Shown: positions 17,817 through 25,850 of the stretch, piece by piece
Position numbering within the stretch: position 1 is the stretch's first letter
Layout: every line of letters starts with the position of its first letter
Assembly (NCBI GenBank): GCA_009841235.1
Contig: VXMH01000070.1
Span: forward strand, 1 to 39,158
DNA from: Caldilineaceae bacterium SB0661_bin_32
Lineage (GTDB): Bacteria > Chloroflexota > Anaerolineae > Caldilineales > Caldilineaceae
Direction: 5' to 3'
DNA length: 39,158 bases
Notes under the pieces: generated by a model
The model's input: only the letters and a program-made list of their open reading frames with translations
Database searches by the model: none
What the model was told of the DNA's origin: nothing
Translations under genes and position numbers: made by a program

Positions 17817-18473
17817 CTACCTGGTCCCGAACTGGCGGTCGCCTGCGTCGCCGAGGCCGGGCCAGATGAAGCCGGGCGGGAATCCGGCGGCGGCGTCGCC
17901 GGCGTCAGTGAGGCGTTCATCGACGGCGGCGACATGTACGGCGACGTCGGGATGGGCACCGTGGAGGGCTGCGATGCCTTCGGGCGCGGCCAGGAGACCG
18001 ACGAATTTCACGCGAGTGACGCCGCGGCGCTTGAGGATGTCGACGGCCATCAGGGCAGAGCCGCCGGTCGCCAGCATGGGGTCGAGTACGAAGCAGGTGT
18101 GGGTGGAGAGATCTTCGGGGAGTTTATTGTAGTAGATTACCGGTTGCAGCGTCTCCTCGTCGCGGTAGAAGCCCAGGTGCCAGACCTCGGCCTGGGGTAT
18201 GAGACTGAGCATTCCGTCAACCATACCCAGGCCGGCGCGAAGGATTGGGACCAAGCCGACGCGTTCGTCGAATTTGCGGCCGGTGGTGGTCGTGAGGGGT
18301 GTCTGAACTTCAATCTGCCTGGTGTCCAGGTCGGAGGTGGCTTCGTAGGCCAGGATCATGGCCAGTTCGGCGACGATAGAACGAAACTGACGGAAGTCGG
18401 TCGTCGTGTCGCGCAGCTGAGTTATCTTGTGCTCCACCAGCGGATGGCCAGACACAAACAGATTGGTTGACAT
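17817..18473 (-). CDS. upp: Uracil phosphoribosyltransferase
   Basis: Pyrimidine salvage: uracil plus PRPP gives UMP and pyrophosphate, in the cytoplasm. 218 residues. The PRPP loop [10 protein letters not shown] and the C-terminal uracil-binding signature [13 protein letters not shown] are both intact, as is the N-terminal [13 protein letters not shown]. It follows the DksA/TraR-type gene by 53 bases on the minus strand; that gap holds a 7-bp stem-loop (18489-18509). The 3' end converges with the fucosidase gene. Confidence 0.97.
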   Translation of the reverse strand: MSTNLFVSGHPLVEHKITQLRDTTTDFRQFRSIVAELAMILAYEATSDLDTRQIEVQTPLTTTTGRKFDERVGLVPILRAGLGMVDGMLSLIPQAEVWHLGFYRDEETLQPVIYYNKLPEDLSTHTCFVLDPMLATGGSALMAVDILKRRGVTRVKFVGLLAAPEGIAALHGAHPDVAVHVAAVDERLTDAGDAAAGFPPGFIWPGLGDAGDRQFGTR

Positions 18474-18526
18474 AAAGGTTTCTTGCCCGGCTGGTTTTCC
18501 TCACCAGCCTCCCAGGCAGTCTTCAG

Positions 18527-18904
18527 CTACCAGCGGGCCGGCGCGGTACGCGGCGCGCGGTTGCGGCGGTTGATCGATTCGACTTCTCGCTGGCAGGACA
18601 TACACAGGGTTGCGTCGGGCTTAACTTCCAGGCGCTCCTTTTGGATTTGTCCACCGCAGCGTTCGCAGATGCCGTACTGCCCCAACTCGATGACGCGCAG
18701 GGCGTGTTCAATGTCCTGCTGACGACGCTCCAGCACGGTGATCAGGGCGGCGGTCTTCTCTCGTTCGACGATTTCGGTGTCGCCTTCGTCCAACTCAACA
18801 TCTACCTCGCCTTGCATCATGTTACGCAGATGTCCCAGCTCTTCGTTCACCTGTTCGAGGTTTACCAACAGTCGTTTGCGGTCTTTAGTAGCCTTCTTAG
18901 GCAT
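18527..18904 (-). CDS. TraR/DksA family C4 zinc-finger protein
   Basis: A 125-residue protein with an N-terminal coiled coil (about 5-75, rich in Leu, Glu and Arg) and a C-terminal four-cysteine zinc finger (Cys80, Cys83, Cys101, Cys104; CERCGG and LCMSCQ). This is the layout of DksA/TraR proteins, which insert the coiled coil into the RNA polymerase secondary channel. Whether it has DksA activity cannot be told, because the coiled-coil tip acidic residues are not clearly conserved. AGGA lies 7 bases before the ATG, and a good promoter is seen upstream. Confidence 0.92.
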   Translation of the reverse strand: MPKKATKDRKRLLVNLEQVNEELGHLRNMMQGEVDVELDEGDTEIVEREKTAALITVLERRQQDIEHALRVIELGQYGICERCGGQIQKERLEVKPDATLCMSCQREVESINRRNRAPRTAPARW

Positions 18905-18949
18905 GACGGTTTCCTGTGAATGACGGTTAAAGTAGAAAATGTGGGAGAT

Positions 18950-18978
18950 GTTATATCAGTTTTTGCGCTTTCCGTCAA
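18950..18978 (-). promoter_or_regulatory. Sigma-70 type promoter for the DksA-like gene and upp
   Basis: Read on the minus strand, TTGACG (18973-18978), a 17-base spacer and TATAAC (18950-18955) closely match the sigma-70 consensus. Transcription would start near 18943, about 40 bases before the ATG at 18904. Confidence 0.7.
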
Positions 18979-19088
18979 GGGGATCTGAGAAAAAGAGGCA
19001 GGGCAATTTTGGCTGTTTTGTTCCCATTCGCCCGCTGGTATACAATTTGTAGCACAATCGTTCTTCCGTATCTAATGGACAAGAGAAA

Positions 19089-20177
19089 ATGGCCGATGAA
19101 CGCAGCGTGAGGCAGGCAGACGTCCGCAAGGCTTCCGGACCGAACAGGAGGGAGGTATCGGGGGAGAGACAGGCCGGGGACGGCCGCGTCGACTACGCGT
19201 TGCGGCCGAAGAGCCTGGACGAGATGGTCGGCCAGGAGAAGATGCGGGAGAAGATGCGCATTCTGGTTGAGGCGGCGCGTCAACGGGACGAGGCGCTCGA
19301 TCATGTGCTTCTTTACGGTCCGCCTGGGCTGGGCAAGACTACGCTCAGCCATATCCTTGCACATGAGATGCAGGGCAATCTGAAGCCGACTTCAGGGCCG
19401 GCGATTGAGAAGGCAGGGGACCTGGCGGCGATACTCACAAATCTGCGCAAGGGAGATATTCTCTTTATCGATGAGATCCACCGCCTGGGACGTGTGGTGG
19501 AGGAGATTCTCTACCCTGCGATGGAGGACTTTGTGCTCGACATTACTGTGGGTAGCGGTCCGAGCGCGCGCAGCATTCGGCTGAAACTGCCGAGAATCAC
19601 GGTTATCGGCGCGACCACGCGTCTGGCGTTGATGACGGCGCCGCTGCGCGCGCGGTTTGGTGTTGTGGAGCGCTTTGACTTCTACGGTCGGGAGGCGTTG
19701 GAGACGATCATTTTGCGGGCGGCGGCAATGCTGGAGACGGTCATTGAGGACGAGGGCGCGGCGGAGATTGCACGACGTTCCAGGGGTACGCCGCGGGTGG
19801 CCTTGCGGCTGCTGCGGCGGGTGCGCGACTATGCGCAGGTGCGGGGGGATGGGAAGATCAGCGTGTCCCTGGCCGGTGAGGCGCTGGCCGTGAATGAGAT
19901 CGACCATCTGGGGCTGGACGATCTGGACCGGCGGGTGCTGGAGGCGATTGTCAGCAAGTTCGGCGGCGGTCCGGTCGGGCTTGGGACGCTGGCGGCCAGC
20001 ATCAGTGAAGAGGACGACACGATTATGGACGTGGTGGAGCCTTACCTGCTCCAGCTGGGTTTTCTGGACCGGACGCCGCGCGGGCGGATGGCGACGAAAG
20101 CGGCATACGAGCACATCGGCGCGTTATATCCGGATTCGCCGGAGCAGAGGAGTCTGTTCGGAGGAGGGTCGGGGTGA
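19089..20177 (+). CDS. ruvB: Holliday junction branch migration helicase RuvB
   Basis: Hexameric AAA+ motor that drives branch migration of Holliday junctions with RuvA. 362 residues, slightly long because of about 30 charged N-terminal residues before the conserved [15 protein letters not shown]. Walker A is GPPGLGKT (77-84), Walker B is LFIDEIHR, and the sensor region GATTR and the arginine-finger region (APLRARFG) are present; a winged-helix domain closes the protein. ruvA and ruvC are not in the window. The stop overlaps the longest possible frame of the MNT gene downstream. Confidence 0.97.
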   Translation: MADERSVRQADVRKASGPNRREVSGERQAGDGRVDYALRPKSLDEMVGQEKMREKMRILVEAARQRDEALDHVLLYGPPGLGKTTLSHILAHEMQGNLKPTSGPAIEKAGDLAAILTNLRKGDILFIDEIHRLGRVVEEILYPAMEDFVLDITVGSGPSARSIRLKLPRITVIGATTRLALMTAPLRARFGVVERFDFYGREALETIILRAAAMLETVIEDEGAAEIARRSRGTPRVALRLLRRVRDYAQVRGDGKISVSLAGEALAVNEIDHLGLDDLDRRVLEAIVSKFGGGPVGLGTLAASISEEDDTIMDVVEPYLLQLGFLDRTPRGRMATKAAYEHIGALYPDSPEQRSLFGGGSG

Positions 20178-20212
20178 GCCGAGACGGTGGGGCGAGTCAG
20201 GGAGATGTGAAG

Positions 20213-20548
20213 ATGGCGCACATGTCGGATGCAGTCCTGGATCAGATGGTGGAGAAGATTGTAGAGGAGGTTGATCCCGATCAGATTATCCTGTTTGGGT
20301 CGCGCGCTCGCGGTGACGCGCGTGCTGGGTCTGACGTAGACCTGGTGGTGGTGGAATCAGAGCCGTTTGGTCGGGAAAGGAGCCGGCGCCTGGAAGCGGC
20401 GCGACTATACCGAACGCTTTCCGGATTCGGCGTTTCCAAAGACATTTTGGTCTACAGCCGCGACGAGGTCGACTACTGGCGTGATTCTCTAAATCATGTG
20501 CTGGCGCGGGCGCTGCGTGAAGGACGGGTACTTTATGAGCGACGATAA
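20213..20548 (+). CDS. MNT-type nucleotidyltransferase (HEPN/MNT pair)
   Basis: Minimal nucleotidyltransferase of 111 residues. The motif GSRARGDARAGSDVDL (Gly29-Ser30, Asp41, Asp43) and a third acidic residue in SKDILVY (Asp77) form a complete polymerase-beta-like active site. I start at the ATG at 20213, with GGGAG 8 bases upstream; a GTG at 20174 overlapping the ruvB stop is an alternative. The downstream HEPN gene overlaps it by 14 bases. In characterised pairs such as MntA-HepT the MNT protein inactivates its HEPN partner by adenylylation; whether that holds here is unknown. Confidence 0.88.
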   Translation: MAHMSDAVLDQMVEKIVEEVDPDQIILFGSRARGDARAGSDVDLVVVESEPFGRERSRRLEAARLYRTLSGFGVSKDILVYSRDEVDYWRDSLNHVLARALREGRVLYERR

Positions 20549-20933
20549 GTGTGCCCGCATGTTAGTGGAGGCCTCGAAGCGGGATATCGAAGCCCTAAAA
20601 GGCATGAGCGATGCCGCCGTTTTTGCCGATGAAATTTTCGGCTTCCATGTACAGCAGGCGGCGGAGAAACTGCTCAAGGCGTGGCTCGCTCTGTTGGGCG
20701 AAACATATCCTCTTACTCACGATCTGGAACTGCTGTTCAATCTTCTCCAAAAACGAGGCGTAGAGGCATCCGATCTTGCAGGGGTCGCTGAATACACGCC
20801 TTATGCCGTTCAGTTCCGCTACGAGGCGATCGGATCTGACACAACCCCTCTTAACCGGCAGGCAGGCCTTGCGCTTGTGGAATCCTTGCTGGCACAGGTT
20901 CAGTTGCGAATTGGCGGTAGCGAAGGGACGTGA
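20535..20933 (+). CDS. HEPN domain protein, partner of the MNT protein
   Basis: A 132-residue all-helical HEPN protein. Typical features are the helix FHVQQAAEKLLKAWLALLG (about 37-55), LTHDLELLF (His62) and VQFRYE (Arg95-Tyr96). The RX4-6H ribonuclease motif of toxic HEPN proteins is not visible, so it may lack RNase activity and act as a binding partner. The ATG at 20535 lies inside the end of the MNT gene, implying coupled translation. A nucleic-acid or toxin-antitoxin role is possible but not shown. Confidence 0.87.
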   Translation: MSDDKCARMLVEASKRDIEALKGMSDAAVFADEIFGFHVQQAAEKLLKAWLALLGETYPLTHDLELLFNLLQKRGVEASDLAGVAEYTPYAVQFRYEAIGSDTTPLNRQAGLALVESLLAQVQLRIGGSEGT

Positions 20934-20945
20934 TGGGAAAACGGC

Positions 20946-21632
20946 TCACGCCAGAATTGCGTTATAGAGGCGCTGGATGTTTTGGCGGTGGGTGGTTACG
21001 GCGGTGGGCATACGGCGATTTTCGGGCAGGAGCGCTTCCGTAATCTGTTCCGACCGGTTCCAAAAGTCATTGTCAGCAATCGCCTGGGAAATGGTTCGGC
21101 GCAGTCCGTGGATGTAGCCGACATCGGCAGCCAGCCGTCCCATCACTTCCACTTTGTCGGATGCGACGGAACCGGCGCGGGGGATGTATAGCTGGAGACG
21201 ACGTCCTTTCACCAGACGGGCCAGAAGGCGCAGACTCTCAATCTCATCCTCGCCGTCAGAGCCTTCTCCGAGTTCGGGCAGCGCCAGATCGCTGCCGAAA
21301 ACCCCTCCACAGAGTATCCCCATAGCCGGAAAACAGACCAGGTTGGCATGCTGCTGGGAGTAGATATCCAGCAGATGCCGGCCAACGTTGATGTGGGCGA
21401 CGCCGCCGGGCCGGGTCTGGACGAGCGGCAGTCCGACGTCGCGGGCGGTGGAGGTAAAGAGCGCGGCCGTTTCTTCGGCCACGTCGAAGCGGGTTGCGAC
21501 GTCATGGGGCGGATCGATGATCAGGAGTCTGTCGGGCGTGCCGAGCAGGCGGGCGAGGACGAAGAGCGAGTGGGAAGGGGGGTCGCCTTCGCTATACAGT
21601 TCCAACTGGTCATAGAGCTGGGAGATTTTCAT
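20946..21632 (-). CDS. Conserved hypothetical protein, possible degenerate metallo-beta-lactamase fold
   Basis: A 228-residue protein without a signal peptide. I do not recognise a characterised family with certainty. The order of elements (LLIIDPPHD, then GVAHINVGRHLLDIY, FPAMGILCGGVFGSD, and a C-terminal PTAVTTHRQNIQRLYNA) resembles a metallo-beta-lactamase-like fold, but the HxHxDH zinc motif is absent, so it would be catalytically different or inactive. Its ATG overlaps the stop of the MTAP-like gene by 4 bases, so the two are coupled and may share a pathway. It converges with the HEPN gene. Confidence 0.7.
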   Translation of the reverse strand: MKISQLYDQLELYSEGDPPSHSLFVLARLLGTPDRLLIIDPPHDVATRFDVAEETAALFTSTARDVGLPLVQTRPGGVAHINVGRHLLDIYSQQHANLVCFPAMGILCGGVFGSDLALPELGEGSDGEDEIESLRLLARLVKGRRLQLYIPRAGSVASDKVEVMGRLAADVGYIHGLRRTISQAIADNDFWNRSEQITEALLPENRRMPTAVTTHRQNIQRLYNAILA

Positions 21633-22426
21633 TTGCGGGGCAGCGGAGCGGGCTGGTCTGCTGCGGCGCCGGGCCCGGCAGCCTGGCGCGGGTCGAGGCG
21701 CCCGCCGCAGTCGCAGGCGGAGTTCGGATCGATCAGCTGCGTGAGGGCGGCCAGCGTCTGCACGACGGCTTCCAGCCCGCTAAAGTCGTCTTCCCGGGCG
21801 GGCGCGGTTGGGTATTCGGCGCTGATTTCCTCGACGATCGCCAGCCCGGCAAAGCAGAGGCCCAACTCGCGGGCGAGCGCGATCTCAGGCACGAGATTCT
21901 GGCCGATGACGTCGGCGCCCCAGTTGCGAAACATGCGGGCCTCGGCGGCGGTCTCGCGCCTTGGGCCGTCGACTCCCAGGTAGACGCCGCCCGGCGCCAT
22001 GGGGAGAACGTGCGACAAGGCCTGGGTCAGACGGGGGCAGACAGCAGGGGTCTGGCTGAGGCCGCCCGCGCCCTCGTTTTCGTAGAATGTCTGTGGTTGA
22101 TGGCGCGTGAAGTCGATATAGTCGGTGATCAGGAACGGGTGGCCCGGGGCCAACACAGGATTGACGGCGACGACGCTGTCACAGGCGACGATCCGGCTGA
22201 CGTGAAGTGTTTGCGCTGCCTGGAGCGTGGCCCTGGGATCGGTGCGAGAGGGCAGGCCGTAGTAGGGTTGAATCCAGACCGATGGCGCGTCGGGGCGGCC
22301 GCGCCGGGCGAGGGGGCCGACGGGTCCGTAGCGGGTATCGACCTGGCGTTCTTCGATGAGAGGACCGATGGCCTCCAAGGATTGCGGTGGAAGCGGAACG
22401 GCCAACAGAAGCAGCAGTGAATTCAA
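21629..22426 (-). CDS. MTAP/PNP-like nucleoside phosphorylase family protein
   Basis: A 265-residue protein of the nucleoside phosphorylase superfamily, most like 5'-methylthioadenosine or methylthioinosine phosphorylase. Readable elements: RIVACDSVVAVNPVLAPGH, ITDYIDFTRHQPQTF, GVYLGVDGPRRETAAEARM and GADVIGQNLVPEIALARELGL. The usual phosphate-binding HGxxH region is altered to YYGLPSR, so activity is uncertain. The start is a TTG at 22426 with GGAG 6 bases upstream. The C-terminal 30 residues (Cys-rich start, then Pro/Ala-rich) are an extra tail. The downstream gene overlaps by 4 bases. Confidence 0.8.
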   Translation of the reverse strand: MNSLLLLLAVPLPPQSLEAIGPLIEERQVDTRYGPVGPLARRGRPDAPSVWIQPYYGLPSRTDPRATLQAAQTLHVSRIVACDSVVAVNPVLAPGHPFLITDYIDFTRHQPQTFYENEGAGGLSQTPAVCPRLTQALSHVLPMAPGGVYLGVDGPRRETAAEARMFRNWGADVIGQNLVPEIALARELGLCFAGLAIVEEISAEYPTAPAREDDFSGLEAVVQTLAALTQLIDPNSACDCGGRLDPRQAAGPGAAADQPAPLPRK

Positions 22427-22445
22427 CTGTTTCTCCGGGCGCAGT

Positions 22446-22455
22446 GTGATATAAT
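22446..22455 (+). promoter_or_regulatory. Extended -10 promoter for the third Gfo/Idh/MocA gene
   Basis: TGTGATATAAT contains a perfect TATAAT (22450-22455) preceded by TG one base upstream, an extended -10 element, which can work without a good -35 box; none is seen. Transcription would start near 22462, giving a leader of about 110 bases before the ATG at 22574. Confidence 0.55.
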
Positions 22456-22573
22456 GCGGCTAGTTGATCCTCATCCTGCGGCAGGTTCTATCTGCGTCCA
22501 CGATAGCATCAGATGCCAGCGATAGCAAAACGGACGGCGATATCAGAATTGTCAACGTGATCGGAGAAAGTCG

Positions 22574-23578
22574 ATGGGTAGACCGGTTCGAATTGCTCTG
22601 ATCGGAGCCGGCACCTTTGTGCGGAAGGCGCACGCGCCTTCTTTGCTGGAGCTGGGAGATGCAGTGCAGATTGCGGCCGTGTACAGCCGCACGCAGGCAT
22701 CTGCCGAGACGGTGGCGGAATCGATCCCGTACGACGTTGACATTTTTACGGATATTGGAATGCTGCTGGCGGACGCGAGCATCGAGGCCGTCGATATTGT
22801 TCTGCCGATTCCGATGCTGCCGGAGGTCGTGTCCCAGGCACTGGCGGCGGGAAAGCATGTTTTCAGTGAAAAGCCGATCGCGCAGACCGTTGCCGAGGGG
22901 CAGGCGTTGATCGCGGCCTGCCGGCCGTTGGGTGACCGGGTGTGGATGGTGGGGGAGAACTGGCGCTACGAGGAGGCCTTTCAGGCAGCGGCGCGGGCGG
23001 TGCAGGCCGGCCGGATCGGGCAGCCATTGTTCTGCGATTTGTCACTGCAGCTGCCGATTAAGGCCGACTATCAGGGGGCGACCTGGCGGAACTCGGGTGA
23101 GGTGCGGGGAGGTTATCTTCTGGATGGCGGCGTGCATCATGTGGCCGGTCTGCGCGTAGTTCTGGGAGAGATTGAGAGTGTGTGCGCGTTGACAGCGGCG
23201 CACAGAGAAGAACTGCCGCCGGCGGATACGATGAGTACAGCGCTGCGCTTCAGCAACGGCGTGGTCGGCGCCTATTTGATCACGTACGCGATGGGCAGTT
23301 CGCTGGGAACCGATGCGGTCCACATTGGTGGCAGTGAAGGCAGCTTGCGCGTTTCGCGGGGAGAACTGGTCGTTGAGCGGGACGGAGAGAGCGAGCGCCA
23401 GCAGTTCAATGTCCTGATCAGCGTGCGGGAGGAGCTGGCTGCGTTCATCGCGGCGGTACGGGATGGAACACCGCACCGCAACTCGCCCCAGGAGGCGTTG
23501 CAGGACCTGGCCGTTGTGGAGGCGATGTTGGCGTCGGCGCAGACCGGCACTTTGCAGCGAGTGGAGCGGCACGTGTGA
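22574..23578 (+). CDS. Gfo/Idh/MocA family oxidoreductase
   Basis: NAD(P)-dependent dehydrogenase family, 334 residues; GGAG lies 7 bases before the ATG. The Rossmann motif is IALIGAGTFVRKAH, EKPIAQTVAEG is the EKP motif, and YLLDGGVHHVAGLRVVLG carries the catalytic-side His. It is the first gene of a plus-strand run that continues with polyphosphate glucokinase, transaldolase, glucose-6-phosphate isomerase and ribose-5-phosphate isomerase, so a sugar or sugar-phosphate substrate is likely. It is clearly diverged from the two family members at 9413 and 11714. Confidence 0.92.
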   Translation: MGRPVRIALIGAGTFVRKAHAPSLLELGDAVQIAAVYSRTQASAETVAESIPYDVDIFTDIGMLLADASIEAVDIVLPIPMLPEVVSQALAAGKHVFSEKPIAQTVAEGQALIAACRPLGDRVWMVGENWRYEEAFQAAARAVQAGRIGQPLFCDLSLQLPIKADYQGATWRNSGEVRGGYLLDGGVHHVAGLRVVLGEIESVCALTAAHREELPPADTMSTALRFSNGVVGAYLITYAMGSSLGTDAVHIGGSEGSLRVSRGELVVERDGESERQQFNVLISVREELAAFIAAVRDGTPHRNSPQEALQDLAVVEAMLASAQTGTLQRVERHV

Positions 23579-23679
23579 CGGGGCGGCGCCACAGCCCTGA
23601 TGAGCAGAGATCGAACTGAGGCAATCCTGCCGACACCGTTCAGACCAGTAGCTGTCAGCCCCCGTCCAAGGAGGACCAG

Positions 23680-24474
23680 ATGGACATATTAGGCATAGAT
23701 ATTGGCGGCAGCGGCATAAAGGGCGCGGTGGTGGACGCTGAAACGGGAGAGCTGCTAACCAAGCGCCGCCGGATTGATACGCCGGACCCGTCAACACCGC
23801 AGGCGGTGGCCGAGGTTGTGCTGGAGATCGTCCGTCACTTCGGATGGGCAGGCCCGATGGGCTGCACGTTTCCGGCGGTGATTCGGAACGGCATTGTCTG
23901 CACGGCGGCCAATGTGGACGACTCCTGGATCGGGACCGACGCGCCGGAATTGTTTGAGCGAGTGACGGGGTGCCCGGCGTCGATCGTCAACGACGCCGAT
24001 GCGGCCGGTATTGCGGAGATGGTCTTTGGCGCGGGCAGGGACCAGCCAGGGGTGGTCGTGCTGCTCACATTGGGCACAGGCATTGGTTCGGCGCTGTTTG
24101 TCGACGGACACCTGGCGCCGAATACGGAGTTCGGGCACCTGGAGATTGACGGGTATAACGCAGAGAGCCGGGCGGCGAACAGTGCCCGGGACCGGGAACA
24201 GCTGAGCTGGAAGAAGTGGGGGAAGCGTCTGAACAGATATTTTCAGACCGTTGAATTTCTACTTTCGCCGGATCTGTTTATCATTGGCGGAGGCGTGAGC
24301 AAGAGAAGCGAAAAGTTTGTGAAATATATAGACGTGCGGGCGCCGATAGTCGCAGCGCAGATGCGCAATCATGCGGGACTGATCGGGGGGGCGATGGCGG
24401 CGCTGGCACTGATTCAAGGGGAAGGAGACGCGGCGCTGGATCCCGACGTTCTCTACGTGACGAAGCAGGATTGA
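23680..24474 (+). CDS. ppgK: Polyphosphate glucokinase (ROK family)
   Basis: Phosphorylates glucose using polyphosphate (often also ATP), giving glucose 6-phosphate. 264 residues, the usual size. The phosphate loop [12 protein letters not shown] starts at residue 5, the glucose-binding motif is VNDADAAG, and [12 protein letters not shown] and TEFGHLEI follow. The zinc-binding cluster of classical ROK kinases is missing, as expected for PpgK. AGGAGG lies 5 bases before the ATG. Placement before tal, pgi and rpiA suits feeding glucose into glycolysis and the pentose phosphate pathway. Confidence 0.95.
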   Translation: MDILGIDIGGSGIKGAVVDAETGELLTKRRRIDTPDPSTPQAVAEVVLEIVRHFGWAGPMGCTFPAVIRNGIVCTAANVDDSWIGTDAPELFERVTGCPASIVNDADAAGIAEMVFGAGRDQPGVVVLLTLGTGIGSALFVDGHLAPNTEFGHLEIDGYNAESRAANSARDREQLSWKKWGKRLNRYFQTVEFLLSPDLFIIGGGVSKRSEKFVKYIDVRAPIVAAQMRNHAGLIGGAMAALALIQGEGDAALDPDVLYVTKQD

Positions 24475-24633
24475 AGGACCAAACATGGCGCCAAATATGC
24501 AGTGGTCGAAATCATTCGCCGGCAGCCGGCCTCTGACGCTGCACAGTTTTGAATTCGTCCTAGCAGGGGAGGGGCACCAGGCGCGGCCGAACCAAGTCTC
24601 AGCGAAGAGAGGAACTTGAGGAGAAGAGCAATC

Positions 24634-25785
24634 ATGACAAGAATGAACGAAGCGGCGGCGATCGGTCAGGCGGTATGGCTGGACTTCATCAGGCGCTCCT
24701 TCCTGGATTCCGGGGCGTTGGGCGAACTGGTCGGCAAGGGTCTGCGGGGGGTTACGTCCAACCCGTCGATTTTCCAGAAGGCGATCACGGCCAGCACAGA
24801 CTATGACGCCGCGGTTGAACGGCTGGTGGGTGAAGGCAGCTCGGTCAATGACATATACGAGGCGCTCGCCATCCAGGACATCCGCCGCGCGTGCGACATC
24901 ATGCAGCCGGTCTACGGGAGCACGGACGGGCTGGACGGCTATGTGAGCCTTGAGGTCAATCCGAAGCTGGCCTATGACACGGAAGGGACGGTCATGGAAG
25001 CCCGCCGCCTTTCGTCCCTGGTGGACCGGCCGAACGTGATGATCAAGGTACCGGCCACGCCGGAGGGTATCCCGGCGATCGAGACGCTCACCGGCGAGGG
25101 CATCAACATTAATGTCACGCTTATCTTTTCTTTGCAGCAGTACGAAGACAGCGCGATGGCCTATATACACGGCCTGGAAAAGCTGGCTGCCGCGAACGTG
25201 GATTTCAGCCGGGTGGCGTCGGTCGCTTCTTTCTTCGTCAGCCGGGTGGACGGCAAGATTGACCCCAAGCTGGTTGCGCTTGGCAACAGCGAGCTTCAGG
25301 GAAAGATTGCGATCGCGAATGCGAAGATGGCCTATCACCGATTCGGTGCGCTTTTCAGCGGTCCTCGCTGGGACAGGCTGGCGGCGCAGGGGGCGCGGGT
25401 GCAACGGCCGCTGTGGGGCAGTACGAGCACCAAGAATCCCGACTACCCGGACACGCTCTACGTGGACGAACTGATTGGCCCCCATACGGTCAATACGTTG
25501 CCCCCTGAGACTTTGGAGGCATTTCTGGACCACGGCAACGCGGCGCGCACGGTGGATGCAGATGTAGAGCAGGCCCGGCAGCAGCTGGCGCAGCTGGCCG
25601 GCCTTGGCATCGATCTTGGTGAGGTCACCACGCAGTTGATGGGTGAAGGCGTGGACGCCTTCGCTGACTCATTTGATGAGTTGATGTCGGGGATTGCGGA
25701 GAAGGCGGCCGCCATCGCAGGGGGGGACGACAACCAGACAAGGGCGCGCGCCGATTTTTTTACGGTGCCCTCCGGAGCCAGGTAG
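24634..25785 (+). CDS. tal: Transaldolase (first half of a possible Tal-Pgi fusion)
   Basis: Transfers a dihydroxyacetone unit between sugar phosphates in the non-oxidative pentose phosphate pathway. 383 residues from the ATG at 24634 (a TTG at 24616 is possible). The Schiff-base lysine is Lys138 in NVMIKVPATPEG; GVTSNPSIFQKAI and VASFFVSRVD are family landmarks of the long, mycobacterial-type transaldolase. The last residues after AEKAAAIAGG look unlike a normal end. At T7 (25755-25761) a -1 frame change would continue directly into the glucose-6-phosphate isomerase frame, matching the layout of known bifunctional Tal-Pgi proteins. Confidence 0.93.
   Translation: MTRMNEAAAIGQAVWLDFIRRSFLDSGALGELVGKGLRGVTSNPSIFQKAITASTDYDAAVERLVGEGSSVNDIYEALAIQDIRRACDIMQPVYGSTDGLDGYVSLEVNPKLAYDTEGTVMEARRLSSLVDRPNVMIKVPATPEGIPAIETLTGEGININVTLIFSLQQYEDSAMAYIHGLEKLAAANVDFSRVASVASFFVSRVDGKIDPKLVALGNSELQGKIAIANAKMAYHRFGALFSGPRWDRLAAQGARVQRPLWGSTSTKNPDYPDTLYVDELIGPHTVNTLPPETLEAFLDHGNAARTVDADVEQARQQLAQLAGLGIDLGEVTTQLMGEGVDAFADSFDELMSGIAEKAAAIAGGDDNQTRARADFFTVPSGAR
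25755..25761 (+). other. T TTT TTT slippery heptamer at the tal/pgi frame change
   Basis: In the tal frame the codons read GAT TTT TTT ACG, so the seven T form a perfect X XXY YYZ heptamer. Slipping back one base gives TAC GGT GCC and then an open frame through to the pgi stop at 27446. The tal stop codon is 22 bases downstream (TAG, 25783-25785). A run of seven G lies about 40 bases upstream (around 25721-25727). This can be programmed frameshifting, transcriptional slippage, a natural one-base deletion or a sequencing error. Confidence 0.6.
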
Positions 25786-25850
25786 AGGGCGCTCTGGAGG
25801 AGGTCGACAGGGAGCGTATCGTCACACGCATCTGGGCCAGGAGCCACAGC

